Source: Elioraea sp. Yellowstone
Lineage (GTDB): Bacteria > Pseudomonadota > Alphaproteobacteria > Acetobacterales > Acetobacteraceae
Assembly: GCF_006704265.1 (NCBI RefSeq)
Contig: NZ_VIKA01000013.1
Span: forward strand, 1-42,926
Direction: 5' to 3'
DNA: 42,926 nucleotides
In this document: piece by piece, positions 1 to 8,303 of the stretch
Position numbering within the stretch: the first letter of the stretch is position 1
Layout: every line of letters begins with the position of its first letter
The notes under the pieces: generated by a model
The model's input: only the letters and a program-made list of their open reading frames with translations
Told to the model about the DNA's origin: nothing
Databases searched by the model: none
Position numbers and translations under genes: made by a program

Positions 1-336
1 GCGCTGCCCCTCGTCGTGCCGCTGCTCGGTGCCGCAGGCGGGTTCTTCGCCGCCACCAATGTCGGCTCGAACAGCATCCTGATGCCGGTCGTCGCCGCGC
101 TGCCGCTGTCGCTGCCGCCGGCCTTCGCCGCCGCGGTGCAGAACTTCACCGGCTCGGCCTTCTGCGTGATCGCGCCGATGCGGCTCGCGGCGACCGCGGC
201 GCTCGCGGCGGACGGCACCAGCCCGGGCGCCATCGGGCGGCGGCTGCGGGCGGCGGGCGCGGCCGCGGTGGCGGTGGCCTGGATCGCGACCGGAGCCCTT
301 GCGGTCGCCGGCGCACCCGGCAATGGTCCAGCCTGA
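1..336 (+). CDS. L-lactate permease family protein, C-terminal part (5' end outside window)
   Basis: The reading frame is open from base 1 and stops with TGA at 334-336, so only about the last 111 residues are present. Two hydrophobic stretches flank a polar loop. The pattern GGFFAATNVGSNS, followed by QNFTGSAFCVIAPMRLA, resembles the C-terminal part of LldP/LutP-type lactate permeases, which have a GxFLTGSxTxSNALF-like segment and then an ISPxxIA-like segment. It would be an inner-membrane carboxylate transporter. The downstream aldehyde dehydrogenase starts 24 bases after the stop and may be co-transcribed. The family call rests on this short C-terminal match recalled from memory, so another carboxylate permease family is possible. 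Confidence 0.55.
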   Translation, partial: ALPLVVPLLGAAGGFFAATNVGSNSILMPVVAALPLSLPPAFAAAVQNFTGSAFCVIAPMRLAATAALAADGTSPGAIGRRLRAAGAAAVAVAWIATGALAVAGAPGNGPA

Positions 337-360
337 CAACGAACACCAAGGAGACCGCGC

Positions 361-1788
361 ATGCCCGATGCCGCGCACCTGATCGGCGGCCGCTGGCAGG
401 AATCCGCCGCCACGCTCGACGTGATCGACCCGTCCGACGGGGCGGCCTTCGCGCGCATCGGCCGCGGCGGCGCGGCCGAGATCGACGCCGCGGTCGCCGC
501 CGCGCAGGCCGCGCTGGACGGCGCCTGGGGGCGGATGACGGCGACCGAGCGCGGCCGGCTGCTCACGCGGCTTGCGGCGCTGATCGCACGCGACGCGGAG
601 CGGCTCGCCGCGCTCGAGAGCCGCGACGTCGGCAAGCCGATCCGCCAGGCGCGCGCCGATGCCGCCGCCTGCGCGCGCTACTTCGAGTTCTACGGCGGCG
701 CCGCCGACAAGGTGATGGGCGACACGATCCCCTACCAGGACGGCTTCACCGTCTTCACGCTCTGGGAGCCGCACGGGGTGACCGCCCACATCGTGCCGTG
801 GAACTACCCCCTGCAGATCGCCGGGCGGTCGGTCGCGGCGGCGCTGGCGATGGGCAATGCCTGCGTGCTGAAGCCGGCCGAGGACGCCTCGCTCACCTGC
901 CTCGCGATCGCGCGCCTGGCCGAGGAGGCGGGCTTCCCGGCGGGCGCGCTCAACGTCGTGACGGGCCTCGGCGAGGAGGCCGGCGCGGCGCTCTCGGCCC
1001 ATCCCGGCATCGGGCACGTCTCCTTCACCGGCAGCCCGGAGGTCGGCCGGCTGATCCAGGCCGCGGCGGCGCGCAACACGATCCCGGTGACGCTCGAGCT
1101 CGGCGGCAAGTCGCCGCAGCTCGTCTTCGCCGATGCCGATCTCGACACCGCCGCGGCGACGGTGGTGAACGCGGTGATCCAGAACGCGGGGCAGACCTGC
1201 TCGGCCGGGTCGCGCGTGCTGGTGGAGGGGCGCATCTACGATCGTTTCGTCGCCGATCTCGGCGCGCGCTTCGATGCGCTGGTCGCCGGCCCCGCCGATC
1301 GCGATCTCGACCTCGGCCCGGTGATCAGCGCGGCGCAGAAGGCGCGCATCGAGGGATATCTGGCGCGCGCCGAGGGGCTGCGCGTCGCCGGGCGCGGGCA
1401 GGTCGCCTCGAACGCGCCGCCGGGCGGGTTCTATGTGCGCCCGGTGCTGTTCGCCGACGTGCCGCCCGACCACGTGCTGGCGCAGGAGGAGGTGTTCGGC
1501 CCGGTGCTGGTGGCGATCCACGTCAGGGACGAGGAGGAGGCGTTGCGCGTCGCGAACGGTACGCCCTACGGGCTCGTTTCCGGTGTCTGGACCGGCGATG
1601 CGGGCCGCGCGATGCGGCTCGCGCGGCGGCTGCGCACCGGCCAGGTGTTCGTCAACAACTACGGCGCCGGCGGCGGCATCGAACTGCCCTTCGGCGGCAT
1701 GAAGGGTTCCGGGCACGGGCGCGAGAAGGGCTTCGCCGCGCTCTATGGCTTCGCGACCATGAAGACCGTGGCGGTGAGGCACGGCTAG
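361..1788 (+). CDS. NAD(P)-dependent aldehyde dehydrogenase
   Basis: A 475-residue protein of normal length for the soluble aldehyde dehydrogenase superfamily, which oxidises an aldehyde to the carboxylate with NAD(P). The substrate- and cofactor-binding segment VPWNYPL is present. The general-base motif ELGGKSP has Glu at about residue 246, and the catalytic cysteine motif GQTCSAGSR has Cys at about residue 280. A late EEVFGPV motif and a C-terminal PFGGMKGSGHGREKG segment complete the fold. The start is supported by AAGGAGA a few bases upstream. It lies just downstream of a probable lactate/carboxylate permease, suggesting oxidation of a small hydroxy- or keto-aldehyde, but the substrate cannot be read from the sequence. 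Confidence 0.93.
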   Translation: MPDAAHLIGGRWQESAATLDVIDPSDGAAFARIGRGGAAEIDAAVAAAQAALDGAWGRMTATERGRLLTRLAALIARDAERLAALESRDVGKPIRQARADAAACARYFEFYGGAADKVMGDTIPYQDGFTVFTLWEPHGVTAHIVPWNYPLQIAGRSVAAALAMGNACVLKPAEDASLTCLAIARLAEEAGFPAGALNVVTGLGEEAGAALSAHPGIGHVSFTGSPEVGRLIQAAAARNTIPVTLELGGKSPQLVFADADLDTAAATVVNAVIQNAGQTCSAGSRVLVEGRIYDRFVADLGARFDALVAGPADRDLDLGPVISAAQKARIEGYLARAEGLRVAGRGQVASNAPPGGFYVRPVLFADVPPDHVLAQEEVFGPVLVAIHVRDEEEALRVANGTPYGLVSGVWTGDAGRAMRLARRLRTGQVFVNNYGAGGGIELPFGGMKGSGHGREKGFAALYGFATMKTVAVRHG

Positions 1789-1802
1789 GGCGGATCGCGT
1801 AC

Positions 1803-1877
1803 GGCTGGAACCAGCCGGATGCGTGAAGATGCTCGCCTGACGGGTTGGAGCGGTTTCCACTGGTGCGGAAACCGCTC
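1803..1877. repeat. Two hairpins in the intergenic gap before livG
   Basis: The 152-base gap between the aldehyde dehydrogenase and the first Liv ATPase contains two inverted repeats. GGCTGG at 1803-1808 pairs with CCAGCC at 1811-1816 across a 2-base spacer. GAGCGGTTTCC at 1848-1858 pairs perfectly with GGAAACCGCTC at 1867-1877 across 8 bases. Neither is followed by a T-run, so a classical intrinsic terminator is not obvious. They may be a terminator/attenuator or a copy of an interspersed palindromic repeat. The rest of the gap (1878-1940) shows no recognisable promoter. Confidence 0.55.
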
Positions 1878-1940
1878 GAGAGCCGCCGGGCAAGGGCCAT
1901 GGGCCCTTCCCCGCCACCCCCATCCCGTTAATCTCCCCCC

Positions 1941-2711
1941 ATGCCCCTGCTCGAGGTCCGCGGCCTCGCCCGCAGCTTCTACGGCGTCCAGGCGCTGACC
2001 GGCCTCGACCTCGACGTCGAGGCCGGCACCATCACCGGCCTGATCGGCCCGAACGGCGCCGGCAAGACCACCGCCTTCAACGTCATCACCGGCCTCGTCC
2101 CGCCGGATGCCGGCACGGTGCGCTTCGACGGCGTCGACATCACCGGGTTGCGCCCCGACCGCATCACCGGCCTCGGCCTCGTGCGCACCTTCCAGATCGC
2201 GCGCGGCTTCCCGCGCCTCTCGGTGCTCGAGAACCTGATGCTCTACGGCGCGCGCCAGCCGGGCGAATCCCTCCCCCTCGCCATCCTTCCCTCCCGCGCC
2301 GCCCGCGCGCGCGAGGCCGAACTGCTCGAGCGCGCCATCACGACCGCCCGGCGTCTGAACCTGCTGCGGGTGGCGAACAATCCGGCCTCGGACCTCTCCG
2401 GCGGCCAGAAGAAGCTGCTCGAGCTCGGCCGCGCCCTGATGACCGACCCCAAGCTCATCCTGCTCGACGAGCCGATCGCCGGCGTGAACCCCACGCTCGC
2501 CGGCGAGATCGGCGACCACCTGATGCGGCTGCGCGACGAGGGGATCACCTTCCTCATCATCGAGCACCACATGGACGCGATCGCGCGGCTCTGCGCGCCC
2601 GTCATCGTCATGGCCGAAGGCCGCAAGCTCGCCGAAGGCGCGTTCGACGCGATCGCCGCCGACCACGCCGTCCAGGAGGCCTACATGGGCCGCCGCTTCG
2701 CCTCCGCATGA
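1941..2711 (+). CDS. livG: ABC transporter ATPase, LivG type
   Basis: A 256-residue nucleotide-binding subunit of a branched-chain-amino-acid-type (HAAT) importer; it hydrolyses ATP on the cytoplasmic face to drive uptake. The Walker A motif GPNGAGKT is at residues 36-43, the ABC signature LSGGQ at 152-156, and Walker B LILLDEP has Asp/Glu at 176-177. The internal VRTFQIARGFP segment is typical of LivG. No strong Shine-Dalgarno precedes the ATG. The stop overlaps the next ATPase start by 4 bases (ATGA), which begins a seven-gene unit reaching 8180. The family transports amino acids but also amides, urea and aromatic acids, so substrate is open. Confidence 0.9.
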   Translation: MPLLEVRGLARSFYGVQALTGLDLDVEAGTITGLIGPNGAGKTTAFNVITGLVPPDAGTVRFDGVDITGLRPDRITGLGLVRTFQIARGFPRLSVLENLMLYGARQPGESLPLAILPSRAARAREAELLERAITTARRLNLLRVANNPASDLSGGQKKLLELGRALMTDPKLILLDEPIAGVNPTLAGEIGDHLMRLRDEGITFLIIEHHMDAIARLCAPVIVMAEGRKLAEGAFDAIAADHAVQEAYMGRRFASA

Positions 2712-3436
2712 GCGGTCCGCTGCCCTCCGCGCCCCTGCTCAGCGCGCGTGGCGTGGTCGCGGGCTACGCCGTCGCCGACATGATCCTCAAGGGCGTGGAT
2801 CTCGACGTCCACCCGGGCGAGGTCGTCGCGGTCATCGGGCCCAACGGCGCCGGCAAGTCGACGCTCCTGAAGGCGATCGCCGGCATCCTCGTCCCCTCCG
2901 CGGGCACCATCACGCTCGCGGGCGCGCCGATCGCCGGCCATCCGCCGCGCGAGATCGCCGCGCGCGGGATCGCCTTCGTGCCCCAGGAGCAGAACGTCTT
3001 CCCCACCATGTCGGTGCGCGAGAACCTGGAGATGGGCGGCTTCATCAGCCCCAGGGAGACGCCGCGCCGCATCGAGGCGATCTTCGCCCGCTTCCCCGTG
3101 CTCGCCGAGAAGCGCCGCCAGGCCGCGCGCACCCTCTCGGGCGGACAGCGCCAGATGCTGGCGATGGCGATGGCGCTGATGGTGGACCCCAAGGTGCTGC
3201 TGCTCGACGAGCCCTCCGCCGGCCTCTCGCCGGTCGCGGCCGAGGCGCTGTTCGACACCATCCGCGCCATCAACGCCGAGGGCACCGCGATCGCCATGGT
3301 CGAGCAGAACGCGCTCGAGGCGCTCGCGATCGCGCGCCGCGGCGTGATCCTGGTGGACGGCCGCAACGCCCGCACGGGCGACGCCGCAGCACTCGCCGCC
3401 GACCCCGAGGTGCGGCGGCTCTTCCTCGGCGGCTGA
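2708..3436 (+). CDS. livF: ABC transporter ATPase, LivF type
   Basis: A 242-residue second ATPase of the same importer. Walker A GPNGAGKS is at residues 44-51, the LivF-typical VPQEQNVFPTMSV segment around 91-103, signature LSGGQ at 143-147, and Walker B LLLDEPSAGLSP around 165-175. The ATG overlaps the livG stop by 4 bases, implying translational coupling. LivG and LivF form the heterodimeric motor beneath the LivH/LivM membrane pair encoded downstream. The binding-protein gene follows after 43 bases with its own ribosome-binding site, as is common when the binding protein is made in excess. Confidence 0.9.
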   Translation: MSGPLPSAPLLSARGVVAGYAVADMILKGVDLDVHPGEVVAVIGPNGAGKSTLLKAIAGILVPSAGTITLAGAPIAGHPPREIAARGIAFVPQEQNVFPTMSVRENLEMGGFISPRETPRRIEAIFARFPVLAEKRRQAARTLSGGQRQMLAMAMALMVDPKVLLLDEPSAGLSPVAAEALFDTIRAINAEGTAIAMVEQNALEALAIARRGVILVDGRNARTGDAAALAADPEVRRLFLGG

Positions 3437-3479
3437 AACCACGCCATCCTCTGACGGAAAGGCCCGAGGGAGACCACGC

Positions 3480-4673
3480 ATGCCGATGTCCCTGAACCGC
3501 CGCGGCCTGCTCGCCGGGACCGCCGCCGCGCTTGCCGCCCCCTCCGTCATCCGCGCCCAGGCGGAGCCGATCCGCCTCGGCGCGCTCAACCCGCTCACCG
3601 GCGCCGGCGGGCCCTACGGTCCCTCGATGCGCAAGGCGATCGAGGGGATCGTCGAGGCGGTGAACGCCGCCGGCGGCATCGGCGGCCGGCGCGTCCAGCT
3701 CTTCGGCGAGGACACCCAGACCAATCCCGACGCCGCGGTGCGCGCCGCGCGCAAGCTGATCGACGTCGATCGCGTCGCCGCCATCATGGGGACCTGGGCC
3801 TCCGCCGTGACCACCGCCGTCGCGCCGCTCTGCTGGGAGAGCCGCACCATGCTGTTCACCGTCTCGGGCGCGGACAGCATCACCCAGCTGCCGCATCGCG
3901 GCTTCATCATCCGCACCCAGCCCAACTCGAGCCTGCAGATCACCAAGCTCGCCGAGTTCCTGGGCGAGCGCGGTGCCAGGAACATCTTCATCCTCGCCGC
4001 CCAGACCCCGTTCGCCGAGCCGAACCGCGTCATCCTCGAGCGCGAGATGCCGAAATACGGCGGCAGGGTCGCCGGCCAGGTGATCTACGACCGCGACAAG
4101 ACCGTGTTCCGCTCCGAGGTCGACCAGGCGCTCCGCGCGAGGCCCGACTACATCTTCCTCAACGGCTACACCCCCGACGTGACCATCATCCTGCGCGAGC
4201 TGTTCCGCGCCGGCTGGACCGGCGGCAAGGTCGCGCCCGCCTACGCGGTGAACCAGCGCCTGCTCGACTCGCTGCCCGCCGAGGTGACCAACGGCACCGT
4301 CACCTGGGCGCCGAGCCCGGATGTCGAGAGCCCGGCCTTCAAGCGGCTGCAGGCGCTGCTCGGCACCAACGATCCGGACCCCTATTCGTGCCAGACCAAC
4401 GACCACGCCTCGCTCGCCTGCCTCGCCATCGCGCGCGCCGGCGCGGCCACGGGCGAGGCGATCCGCGAGCATGTGCGCCAGATCAGCCAGGGCGGCGGCG
4501 AGCGCGTGACCGACGTGGTCGAGGGGCTCAGGCTGCTGAGGGAGGGCAGGAAGATCGACTATGCCGGCGCCTCCGGCGCCTGCGACTTCACCGACACCGG
4601 CGACATCCTGACCTGCCCGTTCCGCTACGAGATCGCGGAGGGCGCGAAGCTGCGCACGCTGCGCATCGCCTGA
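3480..4673 (+). CDS. Periplasmic ligand-binding protein, Liv type, Tat-like leader
   Basis: A 397-residue ABC substrate-binding protein of the LivJ/LivK (type I periplasmic fold) family. The N-terminus has twin arginines at residues 7-8 (NRRGLLAG), a hydrophobic stretch and a likely cleavage after IRAQA near residue 27, so export by the Tat route is likely. The mature protein begins with IRLGALNPLTGAGG, the usual first strand and ligand loop of this family. GAGGGAG lies 7 bases before the ATG. It delivers the ligand to the LivHM channel encoded next. The ligand pocket cannot be assigned by eye; the neighbouring GAF and M24 genes suggest an amide, amino acid or peptide-like compound. Confidence 0.88.
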   Translation: MPMSLNRRGLLAGTAAALAAPSVIRAQAEPIRLGALNPLTGAGGPYGPSMRKAIEGIVEAVNAAGGIGGRRVQLFGEDTQTNPDAAVRAARKLIDVDRVAAIMGTWASAVTTAVAPLCWESRTMLFTVSGADSITQLPHRGFIIRTQPNSSLQITKLAEFLGERGARNIFILAAQTPFAEPNRVILEREMPKYGGRVAGQVIYDRDKTVFRSEVDQALRARPDYIFLNGYTPDVTIILRELFRAGWTGGKVAPAYAVNQRLLDSLPAEVTNGTVTWAPSPDVESPAFKRLQALLGTNDPDPYSCQTNDHASLACLAIARAGAATGEAIREHVRQISQGGGERVTDVVEGLRLLREGRKIDYAGASGACDFTDTGDILTCPFRYEIAEGAKLRTLRIA

Positions 4674-4677
4674 GCGC

Positions 4678-5568
4678 GTGCTGTCCGATCTGATCGGGGA
4701 GCTGCCCCAGCTTCTCGTCAACGGGCTTGTCGCCGGCACCATCCTCGCGCTGCCGGCGATCGGCTTCACCGCCATCTACGCCGTGCTGCGCTTCCCGAAC
4801 TTCGCGATCGCCTCGCACGCCACGATGGGCGCCTATGCGGGCTATGTCGCGAATGTCTGGCTCGGCCTGCCGGTGATCCCGAGCCTGCTCGCCGCCTTCG
4901 TCGTCCCCGCCCTCTCCGGCATGGCCTGCGACGAGGTGGTGCTGAAGCCGCTGCGCCGCACCGGGCCGCTCACCGCGGCGATCGCGGCCGTCGCGCTGAC
5001 CATCGCGCTCGAGAACGTCATCCGCTTCGTCTTCGGCAACGACCTGCGCGGCTACGACCTGCCGGTCTGGCGCGACTGGCGCTTCGATCTCGGCTTCGCC
5101 GTCCTGCGCGTCGGCCCCCAGCAGGTCGAGAACGCGGCGATCAGCGTCGCGGTCATGGCGATGGTGTTCCTGTTCCTCGCCTTCACGCGCACCGGCAAGA
5201 TGATGCGCGCGGTCGCCGACAACCCCATGCTCGCGGGCATCAAGGGGATCAACGCCGACACGGTCGCGCGGCTCGGCTCGTTCATGGGCATGGGGCTGGT
5301 CGGCGTGGGCGGGATGCTGCTCGGGCTCGACACCTCGATCGATCCGCTGACCGGCTTCCGCGCCGTGCTCTCGGTGTTCGCCGCCGCGGTGGTGGGCGGG
5401 CTCGGCTCGATCCCGGGGGCCGTGGTCGGCGCGGCGGTGGTCGGCGTCGGCGAGGAGCTCTCGCTCCTGGTGCTCGACGCCTCCTACCGCACCGCGGTCG
5501 GCTTCCTCGCCATCGTCGTCGTGCTGCTGGTGCGCCCGCGCGGCATCCTCGGGGAGCGCGCCTTCTGA
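4678..5568 (+). CDS. livH: ABC transporter permease, LivH type
   Basis: A 296-residue, strongly hydrophobic inner-membrane subunit of the Liv-type importer. It starts with GTG 4 bases after the binding-protein stop. The N-terminal LLVNGLVAGTILALPAIGFTAIYAVLRF region and the C-terminal AVVGGLGSIPGAVVGA and RPRGILGERAF segments are characteristic of LivH. About eight membrane spans are apparent. The stop shares one base with the ATG of the next permease (TGATG), so the two channel halves are translationally coupled. Confidence 0.9.
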   Translation: MLSDLIGELPQLLVNGLVAGTILALPAIGFTAIYAVLRFPNFAIASHATMGAYAGYVANVWLGLPVIPSLLAAFVVPALSGMACDEVVLKPLRRTGPLTAAIAAVALTIALENVIRFVFGNDLRGYDLPVWRDWRFDLGFAVLRVGPQQVENAAISVAVMAMVFLFLAFTRTGKMMRAVADNPMLAGIKGINADTVARLGSFMGMGLVGVGGMLLGLDTSIDPLTGFRAVLSVFAAAVVGGLGSIPGAVVGAAVVGVGEELSLLVLDASYRTAVGFLAIVVVLLVRPRGILGERAF

Positions 5569-6482
5569 TGGAGAACTACCTCGTCGCGATGGCCGTGTTC
5601 GCCGGGCTCTACGGGCTGATGGCCTTGGGGCTCAACGTGATCTGGGGCATGGCCGGGATGATCAATCTCGGCCTGGTGGGCTTCATGGCGGTCGGCGCCT
5701 ACACCTCGGCGCTGCTGACGGTGCGCCACGCCACCTGGCCGATCCCGCTCGGCATCCTCGCCGCCGTGCTGGTGACCGCGACCGCGGGCGCGCTGGTCGC
5801 GCGCATCACGGCGAGGATGCGCGGCGACTACCTCGCGATCGTGACACTCGGCTTCTCGGAGGTGGTGCGTCTGGTCGCCGCGAACGAGATCCGCTTCACC
5901 AACGGCACGGACGGGATCAGCGCGATCCCAGGTCCCTGGCGCGGGGAGGTCGCGCCGGCCACCTTCAACCTGATCTTCCTCGGCCTGACCGCGCTCGCGG
6001 TGCTGGTGGTCTATCTCGTCTGCCAGCGCATCCGCCACTCGCCCTACGGCCGCGTGCTGCGCGCGATCCGCGACGACGACCAGGTGACGGCGGTCGCCGG
6101 CAAGCCCGTGCTGCGCTTCAAGACCGAGGCCTTCGCCGTGGGGGCGGCGATCACCGGCTTCGCCGGTGCGCTCTACGGCCACTACAACGCCTACATCGCG
6201 CCCGAGGGCTTCGTGCCGCTGATCACCATCTATGTCGTGCTGGCGCTCACCGCCGGCGGCACCGGCACCAATGCCGGCGCGGTGGTCGGAGCCGTGCTGG
6301 TGGTCGCCTTCATGGAGGGCACGCGCTTCGTGGTCGCGGCGATCCCCGGCCTCGCCGCGGTCCAGATCGCCGCGGTGCGCGAGTTCCTGATCGCCGCCCT
6401 GCTGATCCTGCTGCTGCGCGTCCGCCCCCAGGGCCTGTTCCCCGAACGCCACATCCGCCATCCGGTCCCCGATCCGCGATGA
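5568..6482 (+). CDS. livM: ABC transporter permease, LivM type
   Basis: A 304-residue hydrophobic permease pairing with LivH to form the membrane channel. Family features are LMALGLNVIWGMAGMINLG near the N-terminus, the cytoplasmic GDYLAIVTLGFSEVVR segment that contacts the ATPases, GTDGISAIP, and the C-terminal RVRPQGLFPERH. The last codons overlap the GAF-domain gene by 4 bases (ATGA). The GAF and M24 genes are therefore likely co-translated with the transporter rather than being incidental neighbours. Confidence 0.9.
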   Translation: MENYLVAMAVFAGLYGLMALGLNVIWGMAGMINLGLVGFMAVGAYTSALLTVRHATWPIPLGILAAVLVTATAGALVARITARMRGDYLAIVTLGFSEVVRLVAANEIRFTNGTDGISAIPGPWRGEVAPATFNLIFLGLTALAVLVVYLVCQRIRHSPYGRVLRAIRDDDQVTAVAGKPVLRFKTEAFAVGAAITGFAGALYGHYNAYIAPEGFVPLITIYVVLALTAGGTGTNAGAVVGAVLVVAFMEGTRFVVAAIPGLAAVQIAAVREFLIAALLILLLRVRPQGLFPERHIRHPVPDPR

Positions 6483-6979
6483 CCGACCGTTCCGATCCGC
6501 TGCCGCATCTCCTGGCCGTCGCGCAGGCCGTCCGCCGCGAGGGCCAGCCGCGCGCGACCTTCGCCGCCCTGCAGGCCGGCATGGGTGCCGCGATCGGCCA
6601 GATCCTGTTCACCGTGCTGCTGCACCACGCCGACAGCGGCGAGAGCGAGCGCGTCTGGACCAGCCACCCGACCCAGTATCCGGTCGGCGGCCGCAAGCCC
6701 CTGAACCCGACGCCCTGGACGCGGCAGGTCCTGCGCGACCTGCGCGCCTATGTCGGGCACACCGCCGAGGACATCCGCGCCGTGTTCGCCGACCATGCGC
6801 TGATCGCCTCGCTCGGCTGCGAGTCGGTGCTGAACGTGCCGGTGGTGTGGAACGGCCGCGCGCTCGGCACGCTCAACCTCCTGCACCGTGCGCACTGGTA
6901 CCGCGAGACCGACGTGCCGGTGGCGGAGGCGTTTGCCGCCCTCGCCGTGCCGGCCTATCAGATGCTGCTTCACCGCTGA
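6479..6979 (+). CDS. Stand-alone GAF-domain protein
   Basis: A 166-residue protein whose whole length fits one GAF domain, a small-molecule-binding fold. The N-terminal half contains a TFAALQAGMGAAIGQILFTVLL helix-strand region. The second half contains SLGCESVLNVPVVWNGRALGTLNLLH, the typical GAF strand set (xSxLxVPVxxxGxxLGxLxL). No kinase, cyclase, HTH or transmembrane segment is attached, so it is not a complete sensor on its own. It is translationally coupled to LivM and is followed by an M24-fold protein. It may sense or bind the imported compound or act as a regulatory partner; the role is unknown. Confidence 0.8.
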   Translation: MTDRSDPLPHLLAVAQAVRREGQPRATFAALQAGMGAAIGQILFTVLLHHADSGESERVWTSHPTQYPVGGRKPLNPTPWTRQVLRDLRAYVGHTAEDIRAVFADHALIASLGCESVLNVPVVWNGRALGTLNLLHRAHWYRETDVPVAEAFAALAVPAYQMLLHR

Positions 6980-6989
6980 GAGGACCCCG

Positions 6990-8180
6990 ATGGCCAACTT
7001 CCTGAGCCGTGCCGTGTTCGACTATCGGCGCGGGCTGATGACCGCGCTGATGGACCGCGAGCGCTGGGACGCGATCGCCTTCACCACGCCCGACTTCTTC
7101 CAGTTCGGCACCAACTTCCACACCGACGTGCAGACCTGGGAACGCCCGATCCTGCTGGTCGTGCCGCGCGACGGCGCGCCCTTCGCGGTGATGCACGAGC
7201 TCTCCACCAACCACATCCGCTTCGCGCGCGAGGCAGGACGGCTCTGGGTGGAGGACATCACGCTCTACGCCGAGCATCCGCGCATCGGCGCGCGGCTGGC
7301 GCTCTATCCGCAGTGGCCCGACCTCGTCGCCGAGACGCTGAAGGCCAGGGGCCTGGGCCGCGCGCGGATCGGCGCGGACGCGGGCGGCGGCCCGCTCGCC
7401 CGCGCGTTCTCCCTGCTGCCCGAGGCGACGCTGATCCCGGCGACCGCGGCGATCCGCACGCTGCGCCTCGTCAAGTGCGACGAGGAGATCGCGCTGATGC
7501 GCGAGGCGGCGGCGCTGTCCGACTGGGTGCAGGACCGCTACCGCGAGAACATCCGCCCCGGCCGCCTGGTGCAGGAGCTCGACATGAGCATGGCCGCGCT
7601 GATGGCCGAGGAGGCGGCGCGACGCTTCCCCGGCCAGAACGTGGAGCTGCGCTGCTTCACCCTCTCCGGCCCCGCCTCCTGCGCCCCGCACGGCGACGGC
7701 CAGCCCACGGGAGCGCGCATCGAGGCCGGCCACGTGCTGGTCAACATCGTCATCCCGCGCCTGAACGGGCTCGTGGTGGAGAACGAGCGCACCTGGTTCT
7801 GCGGCAAGCCCTCCGACCTCCAGGTGAAGGCCTTCGAGGCGGCGAACGCGGCGAACGAGGCGGCGATCGCGGCGCTGGTCGAGGGCAACCCGGTCTCCGC
7901 CTTCGACGCGGCGGCGCAGAGCGTGATCGAGCGCGCGGGCTTCGGCGCCAACATCCTGCACCGCACCGGCCACGGCATGGGCACGCTCGGCCACGAGTTC
8001 CCCGACGACACCGCCTTCCTGCACCGGCCGCTGATGGCCAACGAGGTCTATTCCTGCGAACCGGGGATCTATCTCTGGGGCGTGGGCGGGTTCCGCCAGG
8101 ACGACACGGTGGTGGTGGGCAGGACGCCCGAGGTGCTGACCAGGGCGCCGAAGGACCTGAGGAGCCAGACGGTGGGCTGA
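6990..8180 (+). CDS. M24-fold (creatinase/aminopeptidase P-like) protein with altered metal site
   Basis: A 396-residue two-domain protein of the M24 family. The ATG at 6990 was chosen because it has GAGAGGA just upstream and a standard N-terminal domain (FDYRRGLMTALMDRERWDA) follows. M24 metallopeptidases bind two metals with Asp, Asp, His, Glu, Glu. Here the His (HGMG, H328) and first Glu (CEPGIY, E357) remain, but the first Asp position is Ile/Asn (252-253), the second is Glu (E264 in ENERTW) and the last Glu is Asp (D371 in RQDD). This resembles the metal-free creatinase branch more than a dipeptidase. It ends the Liv importer unit and probably acts on the imported compound. Function inferred, substrate unknown. 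Confidence 0.85.
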   Translation: MANFLSRAVFDYRRGLMTALMDRERWDAIAFTTPDFFQFGTNFHTDVQTWERPILLVVPRDGAPFAVMHELSTNHIRFAREAGRLWVEDITLYAEHPRIGARLALYPQWPDLVAETLKARGLGRARIGADAGGGPLARAFSLLPEATLIPATAAIRTLRLVKCDEEIALMREAAALSDWVQDRYRENIRPGRLVQELDMSMAALMAEEAARRFPGQNVELRCFTLSGPASCAPHGDGQPTGARIEAGHVLVNIVIPRLNGLVVENERTWFCGKPSDLQVKAFEAANAANEAAIAALVEGNPVSAFDAAAQSVIERAGFGANILHRTGHGMGTLGHEFPDDTAFLHRPLMANEVYSCEPGIYLWGVGGFRQDDTVVVGRTPEVLTRAPKDLRSQTVG

Positions 8181-8220
8181 TACCCTCCGCACAAAGGCTC
8201 GACCTTTGTGCGGAGGGTAT
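8180..8220. terminator. Perfect 18-bp hairpin overlapping the M24 gene stop codon
   Basis: The arms at 8180-8197 and 8203-8220 are exact reverse complements (18 bp) separated by the 5-base loop CTCGA. The left arm begins with the last base of the M24 stop codon. The stem is stable enough to end transcription of the Liv unit, but no T-run follows. Its layout (TACC, then AAGG, 5-base loop, CCTT, then GGTA) is shared with the hairpin at 8265-8303, so it may be a member of a palindromic repeat family rather than a dedicated terminator. Confidence 0.75.
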
Positions 8221-8264
8221 CGCGCGCGGGGCTGGTGGGGCGGCCGCGCGCGAACATGACCCCG

Positions 8265-8303
8265 TACCAGCCCGCCGAAGGTCAACCCTTCGGCGGGCTG
8301 GTA
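8265..8303. repeat. Second perfect 17-bp hairpin, same architecture as the first
   Basis: The arms at 8265-8281 and 8287-8303 pair perfectly over 17 bp around the 5-base loop TCAAC. Like the hairpin 45 bases upstream, it starts with TACC, has AAGG/CCTT flanking a 5-base loop and ends in GGTA, although the middle of the stem differs in sequence. It lies upstream of the putative sulfide:quinone reductase promoter. It could insulate that gene from the Liv unit or be a mobile palindromic repeat. Confidence 0.7.

Noticed and set aside
5484-6461. A 325-codon minus-strand frame opposite livM.
   Set aside because: Its His/Asp/Gln/Gly-rich composition mirrors antisense hydrophobic codons, and the plus strand encodes a clear LivM.
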